Below are positions 17,269 through 27,000 of a stretch of 64,000 nucleotides of DNA, piece by piece (position 1 is the first letter of the stretch; the number at the start of each line of letters is the position of its first letter). Source of the DNA: JBFLYZ01 sp040756415 (lineage in GTDB: Bacteria > Bacteroidota > Bacteroidia > JADZBD01). The notes below the pieces were generated by a model, which did no database searches, was not told the origin of the DNA, and saw nothing but the letters and a program-made list of their open reading frames with translations. Made by a program: the position numbers and the translations under genes. The stretch covers positions 1-64,000 of the forward strand of contig JBFLYZ010000001.1 of NCBI GenBank assembly GCA_040756415.1. The letters are read 5' to 3'.

Positions 17269-20200
17269 TCATTCTTCTTCGTCCAGGTTCTCCTGGATGA
17301 ATATCTTCTTGTTGTTCTTGGTGGCGATCACAAAGGCGTCAACTCCCTGGGCGATGATGGCCTCTCGGGCCTTGACCGCTTCGGCATAGGTCTTGAACGA
17401 GCCTACTGTAACCAGGGTAATGCCGTTGTCCTGCTTGGCCGTGCTGATGCCCTGCGATGCGATCTTCACGAACTGGTTGGCGATCGTGATGGGCACCTGC
17501 TCCTTATAAGCCCCTATCTGCACCTTGTATACAACGCCTGTATCGCTGGCTGTGGCGGTATTGGGAATAGGAACGAATACAACGGGCGTATCCTTCTTGG
17601 GCTCAGGGTCCTTCTCGGGCTGCGTATCCGGACCGGGGTCATTCTGGCCGGTCTGCGGATTGCCGCCCCCGGTCACGATAGAAGTGCCTTTTTCCGCAAT
17701 AAGGGCGGCCGCTTCTTCAAGTGTTATCCGCTTGCCGTTATAATAGGCCGTCACGAAAGCGTCCTTTACGCCTTTTTTCACGATAGCTTCCTTGGCCTGG
17801 GTGGCGCTGGCCACATCCTTATAGGTACCCGAGGTATAACGAATAAGCCCGTTCGGCAGCATCTCGCTGTTCAGCGGAGAAATGCCATAGAGCTGCGCTG
17901 AGGTCACTTTCTTCGAATACACTCCTACCTGCACGGTATAGAACAACCCGCTCACTGACTTGACGTCAGTCGATTTAACATCGTTGACCTGCGTGGTAAC
18001 GGGCTGGGATGTTGTTGTGTTCGTATTCTGGCTTGCGGTCGGATCGGTCTGCTTGCCGGTATTATCCGGCTCAACGGTATTGCTCTTGTCGTCTTTGACC
18101 TGGGTAGTATTGTCGGTCAGAACGGTTTGCCCGCCCTTCTTCATCATATCCATGGCCTGCTCGTAGCTGATGCGCTTGCCGTTATAGAAAGCCACAACAA
18201 ACGCGTCCTTATACCCCATGCCCCTGATCTGGTCGCGTGCCTGCAGAGCCTTTTCAGGATTAGTGAAGATGCCGGCCGTGTAACGGGTAAAACCGAGCGG
18301 GGTGGTCTCGGCCGTTATGGGCGTAATGCCCCTGAAGAGGTCCTGCGGGATGGGATTCTTGAAAGCTCCTACCTGCACCTTGAAGATGAGCCCCTCGGGA
18401 AGCTTTTCGTTAACGGGAATCGGTTTTGTCTTTGAGTACACCGGCTGGTCCTTGATCTCGATCTTATCTACCGGCATATTGACCATGATGATCTCCGGCA
18501 TCTTGTTCTCGGTATTATTCTCCGTTTTGGTCACGGTCGGGCTGAGCGGTTCCGTATCCGGGTTAGTGGTCTTGTACACCATCGCTATCTCTTCCGATTT
18601 GCTCTTATCCAGCGTTTGCAGGTACTTGTCGGCCTCCTCATCCCTGGTCTTCGAAAGCTCCTCCGTTTTCAGGGCTACGTTCTTCAGCGAGTCGGCCAGG
18701 CGCATGTTCGCCAGCGATTGCTTATCCAGTTCTTCGGCCTGCTGCAGTATCTCTTTCTGCCTGGCCGGGTCGCTGATGTTCGCGGTGCTTTCGATCAGGT
18801 CCTGCGACTGTTTGGATTGCTGGTCGGACAAGGTCTTCAATTCTGCCGACTTCTTGTAATCCGAAGCCGCTGACGATTTCAGGTTGCCCGATTCCTGCTT
18901 GATGGACTCGTATTGCTTGTATTCCTCAGTAGCGGTGATCGCGCTGTTATCCGTCTTTTGGGGGTTGTCCGGAGCATTCGTTTCGGGCTCCTTTGTGGTA
19001 TTATCCGCTGTCACCTGGGTATTGTCCTGCTGGCTGCCATCCTGCTTGGTATCGGTTGTTTGGGTATTGTCGGTCGTAAGAGTGGTATTATCCTGCTTGT
19101 TGCCGCTCGTTGTATTATCCGCTGTTACCACTACTTTCAGCGAGCTGTATATCTTTTTGGCCTCTTCCTGCTTGCCCAGGGCCTGCGTTTCGAGGCTCAG
19201 CGCGTTGTTCATCGCAGTCTGCTTTTCAGCGCCTGTGAGGTTCTGCGCCTTGATCTTTTCCTCCTGCGCCTTATCGAAGAGTGTTTTCGCCTCATCCTGC
19301 AGCAAGTCAGCCTGAGTCACCTTAGCCTCATTATCGTACTTTTTATCCGAGAGATCCTTCAGCTCGGCCGTATTGCTGTTGTATTCGATCTTGTTGGCAT
19401 TGGCCAGGGTATTATCCGCTTCTTTCTTCTTGTCATCCGATTGTTTCTTCAGGTCATCCGCTTTGGCATAGAGCTCGGCCTGCTGAGCGGGATCGCTTGT
19501 TTTAGCAGCTTCGTTCTTCAGCGAATCGCTCTGCCGCATAAGCTTATCAGATTGCGCCTCCAGGTTGGCGGCAATGATCATCTCCTGGCTGGCCTCCGGG
19601 GAAGTATAATCGTATTTTACCGGCTCCTCGGTCTTGCTGACCGGGTTGGAGGAAGATACCACCGGGTCTGATGGCTTTTCCCTGATATAATCCGAAAAGC
19701 TTGCATTCGCCAGCGCCTCTTTTTCCCCGATCTCTTTATCCAGCGCATCGATCTTTGCTTTCAGGGATTCCTTTTCGCTTTTCTTTTTGGTTTTTACCAT
19801 TACCGCGCTGAGGCTGTCGCGCTCTTTCCTGATCTCCTTCCCCCATTCGCTGTATATCTCCGACTTGAGCGAGTCACGCTTGTAAGGCTGCTTCACGTCA
19901 TCGGCCGAAGCGATCTTTTCCTCGTAGCTCTTCGAAATGTCCCCTACCAGGTCGGAAACGATCTGGTCGTTCTGCGCATTATCCGTCTTAACAGGATCCT
20001 GGGTCTGCGTGGTGGCCGTGGTGCTCTTCAGGTCATCCGCCTTTTTCTGGCTGGCATTAGCCAGTTTATCCTTTTCCTTTGTCTGGCCGCTCACCTGGTT
20101 GATCGCATCCTGTATGGCGATCTTGCTGTTCAGGCTTTGGGCCGTGTCGAGCTGCTGCTGCAGTTTTTCTTCCTTCTGCTTCAGCTCGCCCGACCATTGA

Positions 20201-23169
20201 GCATACACTTCCTGCCTGGCCTTTTCCTTTTCATAGCCCTCCGGCATCTCCTCCACCTTCTTGAGCCGGTCCTCGTATTTGCTGTTAACGGAATTGATCT
20301 CTTCCTTGCTCACCACCAGCACGGGTTCTTTTGCGCTGGTATTGTCGGCCGTAACGGTCGTCTGGGTGCTTTGCTGCTCCTTGAGCTTCTGGGCATTCTC
20401 GGCTGTCAGCTCCGCTTGCTGCGACTTTTCGCTCACCACCGCATCCAGGTAGTCTATCTTCTTCTTGGCATCCTCCTTCTCCTGCTTGGTCTTCAGGTTC
20501 TTCATGCTCCCCTTCAGTGCGTCCTGCTCCTTTTTGGCATCGGCCGACCAGTTCGCATAGATCTCCGATTTTTTCTTTTCCCTGTCGTAAGGATCGCTGA
20601 TCGTATCGGCATCCTTCAATTGCTGGGAATACAGCTCGGAATAGCTCTGACCCGGCTGCTGTGCCGTGGTGGTCTGCGAGGAAGTGGTATTATCCGTCTG
20701 CTGGCTGTTATCGGTCTTAACCGTAGTGCTGGCGGTGGTCTGGATCACGGGCGGGCTGGTCTCATAGCTGTTCACCTGCTGGCTCAGCTTCTCCTTGTCT
20801 ATGCTGGAAACGGAGGAGGTGCTTACCTTATCCTCCTTCAGTTGGCTCACCAGGTTATCGGCATAATCGGCCTGCACTTTCAGCCGGTCTGCGTCAGCCT
20901 GAAGCTGACTGGATCGCTGCTCCGCATCATCGGCCTCTTTCTGCTTGGTCTTGATATCCGCGTTCAGCTCGTCTACCTGGTTGAGCAGCGATTGCTTAAG
21001 CTCGGGGTTCTTCTGGCTGTCGGCCTCTTTCTTCAGCCGGTCGGCCTCGCTCTGCATCTCCACGATCTCCTGCCTGGCATCCTCCGACTGCTTTTTGGCA
21101 TTATTGGCCTCCACCTGCTTCTGCTCGGCCTGCTTATTGAGGCTGGATGAATAATCCGAAGTGGTGGAAGTCTTCTCCCCGTTCATCTTATCCAGTATCT
21201 CCTTCTGCTCGTTAAGCTTGGTAATGACCTCCTCGTTGGTGCTGGAGTTCAGGGCGCGCTCCAGGTCCTTTGCGTATTTCAGGGCAAAATCGGCCTCTTC
21301 CTGTTTCTTCTTCGCATCTTCATTCAGCTTTTCCGAGAGGTTGTAGGCTGCCACCGTTTCCTGCGAAAGCTGCTCTTTTTCCTTCTGAAGCTGCTCCGCC
21401 TTTTTCTGCTCCTCCTGCTTCTTCTGCGGATCGGTAATGGCGTTGATGTTCTGCATCACCTGGTCGAGCTCCTGCTGTTTCTGCATGGCCTCATCGTTCT
21501 TCTGGCTGGCGATGACCAGCGACTGGTCCGCGTCCTTCTTCAGCTCGTTCGCTTCCTTTTGCACATCCTTGGCATCGTCATAGGCGATCTTGATCAGTTC
21601 CTCGTTGGTGTAATCCGTCTTGGTATCGGGGTCCTTGCCGTTCGATACCGTAGTGCCGCTGTCATCCAGGCTGTCCTCGGGCAGCTCGTTTGAAGCGGTG
21701 GTCTGATTGTAATTTACATTGAGCTTCGACTTCTGCTTGATGTATTCCATAGCCGACAGGTAATCGGCATCGCTTACGTTCTGATCGAACTTATTGATGA
21801 TCTTCACCACCTCGGTGCCATCGGGCTCCTTCTTGAGCACGATATCCTGCCCAAGCGGCTTCAGCTCATACTGCACGGGGATTTCTACGGATTCGGAATA
21901 GGATTTAAAGCCGGGAGCCTCCACCGTAAAAAGAAATTTACCTCCGTTAGGCAGGTTCATCAGGTAAGATCCGGTCTTTTCCTTTGCGTTGAACACGCCC
22001 ACTACCTGACCGGAACTCATATCCTTGACCGTGATCTTGGCATTCAATGCCGGGGCACCGTCTTCGCGCTTCACTTTTCCCGTAATGATGGCGATATCGG
22101 CCGGCTTGCGCTCGATCTGTATCTTGTAAACGGTCACCATTTCGCCCGAGCTCTCGCGCGTGGAGGCGAAATAGCCCACCTGATCGTTGGCGTCCGACAC
22201 GAACATGAAATCATCATCGGGCGTATTGATGGCAAAGTCCATGTTCACCGGCTTCGACCAGGTGCCGGTCTGCTCATTACGCTCGGATTTGAACACGTCA
22301 TACCCGCCCATGCTGTTATGGCCTTTGGAGCAGAAATAAAGTATTTTGCCGTTGGGATGCAGGAAAGGATAATCCTCATCGTATTCGGTATTGATCGGGT
22401 AGCCCAGCGCAACCGGCTTGCCGAACTCACCGTTGGGCAGCCTGCGCTTTACGTAAATATCCTTGCCGCCCTTGCCATCCTTGCCGTAACTTGAAAAGTA
22501 GATCTCGTCCTTACCCTGCTCAGAATACATAATGAAATGGTCTTTTTTCTTCTTGTCGAGGTCGGTCTTGAACTCATCGGGGGTCACGATCAGCTTGGCG
22601 TTGAACTCGGTGAGGTCGTAAGAGCGGAAAAAATCGCTTCTGTTCAATTCCTTCTTATCCATCACCACCAGGTCGGTAAGGTTCTTGAGCAGCTTTTTCC
22701 CGTTATTGCACATCTCGATCTGCCGGTCGACCTGGTATTTCGCTACCTTTTTGGATGGCGCATTCTCTTTGTATTTGTTGTAGGCGCTTACCGCCTCTAC
22801 GAAGCGGTAGTTGAGATGATACGCCCTGCCCAGGTAATACCACACTTCCATTTCCACTTCGGGATATTTGGAGGCGGTCTCGAGAAAGACGATGGCCTTT
22901 TCCTTTTCGGCAACGGAGTAGAGCATGCAAACGCCAAAACGGTAGTTGTAGGCGGGGTCTTTAGGATAAAGGGCGAGCAATTGCGAGAAGAGCGGATAGC
23001 CTTTCACGAACTCCTCTTCCTCGAAAAGATCGTTAGCCTTCTTTTTCAACTCCTCCTCGGAACCGTAGGTATTTTGCGCAAACGAGGGCCCCGGGCAAAA
23101 GCATAAGAACGCGCAAAGGACAAGCATATTCCTGAATACTCGCGTCATACACGGTAAGTGCTGTTTCAT
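17269..23169 (-). CDS. Giant exported TPR/PD40/coiled-coil protein with three SPOR-like domains
   Basis: 1966 residues with a signal peptide ending near PSFAQ. In order: a TPR-like region (about 35-165); PD40/WD40-like beta-propeller repeats (about 215-345, e.g. DEIYFSSYGKDG and FCSKGHNSMGGYDVF); a carboxypeptidase-regulatory-like domain (about 360-430); a very long Lys/Glu/Gln-rich coiled-coil (about 510-1560); and three C-terminal SPOR-like modules (about 1590-1680, 1740-1826, 1878-1956) opening KVQVGAF, TVQVGVY and KVQIGAY. The TPR-PD40-CRD order is that of the T9SS factor PorE, but PorE ends in OmpA. SPOR domains bind peptidoglycan, so a periplasmic tether is likely. Alternative starts are at 23148 and 23127. 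Confidence 0.8.
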   Translation of the reverse strand: MKQHLPCMTRVFRNMLVLCAFLCFCPGPSFAQNTYGSEEELKKKANDLFEEEEFVKGYPLFSQLLALYPKDPAYNYRFGVCMLYSVAEKEKAIVFLETASKYPEVEMEVWYYLGRAYHLNYRFVEAVSAYNKYKENAPSKKVAKYQVDRQIEMCNNGKKLLKNLTDLVVMDKKELNRSDFFRSYDLTEFNAKLIVTPDEFKTDLDKKKKDHFIMYSEQGKDEIYFSSYGKDGKGGKDIYVKRRLPNGEFGKPVALGYPINTEYDEDYPFLHPNGKILYFCSKGHNSMGGYDVFKSERNEQTGTWSKPVNMDFAINTPDDDFMFVSDANDQVGYFASTRESSGEMVTVYKIQIERKPADIAIITGKVKREDGAPALNAKITVKDMSSGQVVGVFNAKEKTGSYLMNLPNGGKFLFTVEAPGFKSYSESVEIPVQYELKPLGQDIVLKKEPDGTEVVKIINKFDQNVSDADYLSAMEYIKQKSKLNVNYNQTTASNELPEDSLDDSGTTVSNGKDPDTKTDYTNEELIKIAYDDAKDVQKEANELKKDADQSLVIASQKNDEAMQKQQELDQVMQNINAITDPQKKQEEQKKAEQLQKEKEQLSQETVAAYNLSEKLNEDAKKKQEEADFALKYAKDLERALNSSTNEEVITKLNEQKEILDKMNGEKTSTTSDYSSSLNKQAEQKQVEANNAKKQSEDARQEIVEMQSEADRLKKEADSQKNPELKQSLLNQVDELNADIKTKQKEADDAEQRSSQLQADADRLKVQADYADNLVSQLKEDKVSTSSVSSIDKEKLSQQVNSYETSPPVIQTTASTTVKTDNSQQTDNTTSSQTTTAQQPGQSYSELYSQQLKDADTISDPYDREKKKSEIYANWSADAKKEQDALKGSMKNLKTKQEKEDAKKKIDYLDAVVSEKSQQAELTAENAQKLKEQQSTQTTVTADNTSAKEPVLVVSKEEINSVNSKYEDRLKKVEEMPEGYEKEKARQEVYAQWSGELKQKEEKLQQQLDTAQSLNSKIAIQDAINQVSGQTKEKDKLANASQKKADDLKSTTATTQTQDPVKTDNAQNDQIVSDLVGDISKSYEEKIASADDVKQPYKRDSLKSEIYSEWGKEIRKERDSLSAVMVKTKKKSEKESLKAKIDALDKEIGEKEALANASFSDYIREKPSDPVVSSSNPVSKTEEPVKYDYTSPEASQEMIIAANLEAQSDKLMRQSDSLKNEAAKTSDPAQQAELYAKADDLKKQSDDKKKEADNTLANANKIEYNSNTAELKDLSDKKYDNEAKVTQADLLQDEAKTLFDKAQEEKIKAQNLTGAEKQTAMNNALSLETQALGKQEEAKKIYSSLKVVVTADNTTSGNKQDNTTLTTDNTQTTDTKQDGSQQDNTQVTADNTTKEPETNAPDNPQKTDNSAITATEEYKQYESIKQESGNLKSSAASDYKKSAELKTLSDQQSKQSQDLIESTANISDPARQKEILQQAEELDKQSLANMRLADSLKNVALKTEELSKTRDEEADKYLQTLDKSKSEEIAMVYKTTNPDTEPLSPTVTKTENNTENKMPEIIMVNMPVDKIEIKDQPVYSKTKPIPVNEKLPEGLIFKVQVGAFKNPIPQDLFRGITPITAETTPLGFTRYTAGIFTNPEKALQARDQIRGMGYKDAFVVAFYNGKRISYEQAMDMMKKGGQTVLTDNTTQVKDDKSNTVEPDNTGKQTDPTASQNTNTTTSQPVTTQVNDVKSTDVKSVSGLFYTVQVGVYSKKVTSAQLYGISPLNSEMLPNGLIRYTSGTYKDVASATQAKEAIVKKGVKDAFVTAYYNGKRITLEEAAALIAEKGTSIVTGGGNPQTGQNDPGPDTQPEKDPEPKKDTPVVFVPIPNTATASDTGVVYKVQIGAYKEQVPITIANQFVKIASQGISTAKQDNGITLVTVGSFKTYAEAVKAREAIIAQGVDAFVIATKNNKKIFIQENLDEEE

Positions 23170-23215
23170 AGATGCCCCGTAGGCCGGCTTTCCATAAAGA
23201 GTAGACCCCAGTAGA

Positions 23216-23223
23216 CAAATTTA
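23216..23223 (-). promoter_or_regulatory. Candidate -7 element for the giant SPOR protein gene
   Basis: TAAATTTG on the minus strand, 46 bases before ATG 23169. No clear -33 element. Confidence 0.4.
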
Positions 23224-23291
23224 CTGAATTTCGCCCGAACGGCTAAATCGCAGGAAATGAGTTACTAATACGGGGTTGTGAATAAAAACGG

Positions 23292-23957
23292 CTAGTCGGA
23301 GGTATCTTCTGCCAAGTGGCCGGAGGAGGACTTTTTACGAAGGCTGATCTTGGTCTCCTGCCTGCGCAAAAGGCGCTCGATGTTCTTCTGGTGAGTGATC
23401 AGCACCACCACGCAGGTAAAAAACCCGAACAGGATCTGGGAAGAGATGGTGGCAGGGAAAACGAAGATCAGGCTGAAAGGGAAGGCGAAGGAGGCAATGA
23501 TAGAGCTCAGGGATACGTAATTGGTAAGCAGGAAGACCAGGAGGAACACGGCCACGGAGAACAGGGCCGACTCGGTATCAATAGCCAGGGATATGCCCAA
23601 TAGGGTGGCTATCCCTTTCCCACCCCGGAAAGAGGCCAGAACGGGAAATATATGGCCGATCAGGGCGGCAATGCCCAGGGCAAGCTTAAGCTCGATAAAA
23701 TCGCCCCGGCTCATTGAGTCGGTCACTGCCAGGTTAGCCAGCTTAACGGCAAACAGGCCCTTGAGTATATCGATGATCAGCACGGGGAGCCCGGCCGCTT
23801 TCCCCAGCACCCTGAAGGTATTGGTGGCACCGGCATTGCCGCTGCCGTGCTCACGCACGTCAACGCCATAGAAATACTTTCCTATCCAGACTGCCGAGGG
23901 GATGGAGCCGATGAGGTACGCCACCAGAAGGGCAAAAATGTTGAGCGCGGTCAGCAT
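23292..23957 (-). CDS. plsY: Acyl-phosphate:glycerol-3-phosphate acyltransferase PlsY
   Basis: 221-residue inner-membrane enzyme that acylates glycerol-3-phosphate with acyl-phosphate, the first step of phospholipid synthesis. All three family motifs are present: GSIPSAVWIGK, the Gly-rich HGSGNAGATNTFRVLGK and FRGGKGIAT. Five hydrophobic segments match the family. It has its own promoter immediately upstream, although it lies 47 bases behind a long operon on the same strand. The predicted mRNA leader is only a few bases. Confidence 0.95.
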   Translation of the reverse strand: MLTALNIFALLVAYLIGSIPSAVWIGKYFYGVDVREHGSGNAGATNTFRVLGKAAGLPVLIIDILKGLFAVKLANLAVTDSMSRGDFIELKLALGIAALIGHIFPVLASFRGGKGIATLLGISLAIDTESALFSVAVFLLVFLLTNYVSLSSIIASFAFPFSLIFVFPATISSQILFGFFTCVVVLITHQKNIERLLRRQETKISLRKKSSSGHLAEDTSD

Positions 23958-23965
23958 CGTTGCGG

Positions 23966-23996
23966 CAAATATACAACCCCGGCCGAAAAAAACAAA
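23966..23996 (-). promoter_or_regulatory. Consensus promoter for plsY
   Basis: TTTG (23993-23996), exactly 19 bases, then TATATTTG (23966-23973) on the minus strand: a full match to TTTG-N19-TAnnTTTG. ATG 23957 begins 8 bases after the -7 element. Confidence 0.8.
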
Positions 23997-24004
23997 TCCC
24001 GGGT

Positions 24005-27000
24005 TTAGTCCTCCCCGCTGCCGCCCGAACAGATCTTCTGAACGTTCTTCAGGAACAGGGTCTTGGAGGTGGCGCTGCCCAGCGCGAACTGGTAAGGCTT
24101 CTCTCCTTTCGGAACCTCCTGCTGGCGTTTTTCGGGTTTCAGCTCCTTGATAATATTGTTGAACTCGTCCTTGGAAGAGACGGCCGACATGATGCCGTTC
24201 GAGTATTTGAAATAGAACCAGGTGGTCTCATCGATCTGCAGGTAGATATTCAGCTCGTCACCGCTTCTTTTTCTTTTCAGTTGCACATAACCATCCACCA
24301 TCCGGTTGACCTGGTACTTTTTGATGTTGCCTATCCCGATCTTGCCGCAGGAGATATACGACTTGGATTTCTTATCCCAGAACATCTTTATGTCCGTAAG
24401 GAAGAGGGATACCTCGAGCTCATCGGGAAACTTTTTCGGCTTTCCGTACAGGTTCATTTCAGAGATCAGCTTGTCGGCCTTTTCCTTGCCGATCAGCTCG
24501 CGCAGGCCTTTTTCATAGGTTGGCCGGCTGAAGTTGGTGGCCGGCAGGTCGGTCTTCGCGTTGATGATATCGGCCATTTTCTCCAGGGCGCTGCTTTCAA
24601 AGAAAAAGTCCATTGCGATCATCAGGTCGAAATAGGCCGAGTCGTTGTTCATATTATGGCTGGCATTGCCTACCGTGATCAGCTTGACCTGGCCGAGGTC
24701 TGAACCCAGGTTAAGCTTACCCTCGCCATACACCACGCAGGTATTCGCGCTCATGCTGAGGTAATTTCCCGTCAGCGACCGCTCCACCAGCTTTTGCTTG
24801 TTCGATATGCGGTATTCACGCGAGGCCTTGTCGTAATACAAAAAGCCATCAGCGGCCAGCACCTGGATATCGTTCCGGCTGACCGGTTTTGAAAGGAATG
24901 CGGTATAGATGGCATTCGAATCGAGCGTGCTCATGATCGCGCTGGCCAGGTGCTTGTCGTCCTTGTCGTACGGATCGGCAGTGACCGGTATATAGATCGA
25001 CTCGGGGTTGATCTGTGAAGTGAACTTGAACCAGCTCCGGCCGTTCACGGTGGGGCAGGCATGCTGTATCATTACCGATCCCGAAAAGGTCAGGAACTGA
25101 TCGGTAGCGCGCAGCCTCACCTTACCCTGGTACTCAAAGTTGGGGCTGAGCATAAAATGGGTGGTGTCGTGTATATCGGCATCGGCAAAGGTCTGTCCCG
25201 TGGTATCTACCGTAATGCTGCTGAAATAAATGGTCTGCTTCTTCTTCAGCTCGTCCACGTAATCGTAATTTCCCGAGGCCTGGTAGCTCTTTCTTCCGTA
25301 GATGTTCACGTTACAGCCGTAGAGCGTGTGGAACTTGGTAACGCTGTTGGCGATGATCTTGGCGTTGGTCAGCGGCTGCATCTCGGCCTTCTTGTGTATC
25401 TCCACTTTGCCGCTGTCGGGGTACACGCGCGCATCAGCGGTATTGATGTATTTGACCTCCTTGGCGTAGATGATGTATTTCTTCAGGTCGAAACGGGCCT
25501 TGGGGGCGTAGAAGCGAAGCGAGTCCTGTTTGGGATTGATGGAAATGAACTCGGGGCCCTCGAGGTAGATGCCCTCGTTGTCCTTCACCTTGTTATCGGA
25601 CGAAAGCTCGATATTGCCCTGGTCCATATACCACTTGAACTGGTCCATATAACACATGTACTGGTTCACATCGAACTTAACAATGGAGCCATCGCCATTC
25701 GATTTGAAATCGCCCGTTTTCTTATCAAAATCGATGTGCGCCTTCATGTTGACCGTGGAGAAAGCGAATTGCTGAAGCTCGAGCGCCTTGAGCCGGAAAT
25801 TACAGGTATCGGCATCGAACTTTGTATTACCGTACACCATCTTGAACGATTCGAGCGTGGCCCCTGCGAACTCGATCTTGCCGCTGCCCGTCATGGCCTT
25901 GGGAGTATAGTCTATCCTGCCCGTGAGGCTGGCCTTGCCATCATACATATCGAAAGGTTTTTCTTTCGACAGGATCTGCATCACGTCTTTCTTCGGCATC
26001 CAGTGTATATACACGGTATCTCCTTTTACAGGGGGATATTCCGGTTTTTTATTTTTCTGCTCCGCCAGGTCGAACGATTCCGCGTTGGCGTTGATCGAAT
26101 CGGGGTAAAAGAGTATATCGGTTGATTTGGCTATGGAAGTAAGGTACTTCAGCGTACCGTCTCCCTGCAGTCCTTTATGGCTGAGCCGTATCGTGGCATC
26201 GAAGTTGCCCTTGGTTCCGTAAAGCGGAAAGCCGCCCGGTGGAGTTTGCCTGACGAATCCCAGCGAATAATCGGGCTGGATGGTAAGCTGCTCTTTGAAC
26301 TGCGGAAAAATACCGGCCGATACGAACTCCCCGTCCAGCTTCAGGCCTTCGGGCGAGAAGTTGTCCAGACTGTCGATGGTGTACGGTTCCAGCTTGAAAT
26401 AGAACTTGTCCTTATTGTACGCGCCCTTCTGGATGTTCTTTTTATCGTAGTATACAAAGGACTCTTTATTACTCTTGAACACCGGGTATTGCGAGTTCTG
26501 CTTATACTTAACCCCCGATTTATTACCCATGTCATCGATGAGCAGCTCCCCGTCAATATCCTGTATCACGGTCTTCACCTTTACGATCTTGCTGAAACCC
26601 TGGGCATCGGGCTTGGTGCGCACCGACAGACGGAGGGAATCCACATCCGTAAGGTTGATCTTGAACTTGTCGTAGTCGAAAGTGAAATTCTTGCCGTAGT
26701 ACTCGAACAGGCCCGCGTTGATGGCCCCGGCAAAGGCGAAGTTCCTGTTCTTCTTGAGCACGATCTCGCGCTTCTCAGGATAGATAAATACGTTCTGCGA
26801 GTCGCTCAGGAATATCTGCGACACGCCCGATATCTTCAGGTCGTAATTGAGCAGGTTCATCACTGCGTTGTTGGTGCCGCCTTTTACCAGCGAGTTGATG
26901 GTCAGCACATCGTAATCCTTCTTGCCGGCCCTGTTCCATATGTAGTCGAACAGGCGGGGCTTGATCGTTACCTGGTCGTCATCGATGTCGTAAATGATGA

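Noticed and set aside
20137..21150. Leu-rich plus-strand frame opposite the coiled-coil region
   Set aside because: The apparent hydrophobic protein is the complement of Lys/Glu/Gln codons in the giant protein.
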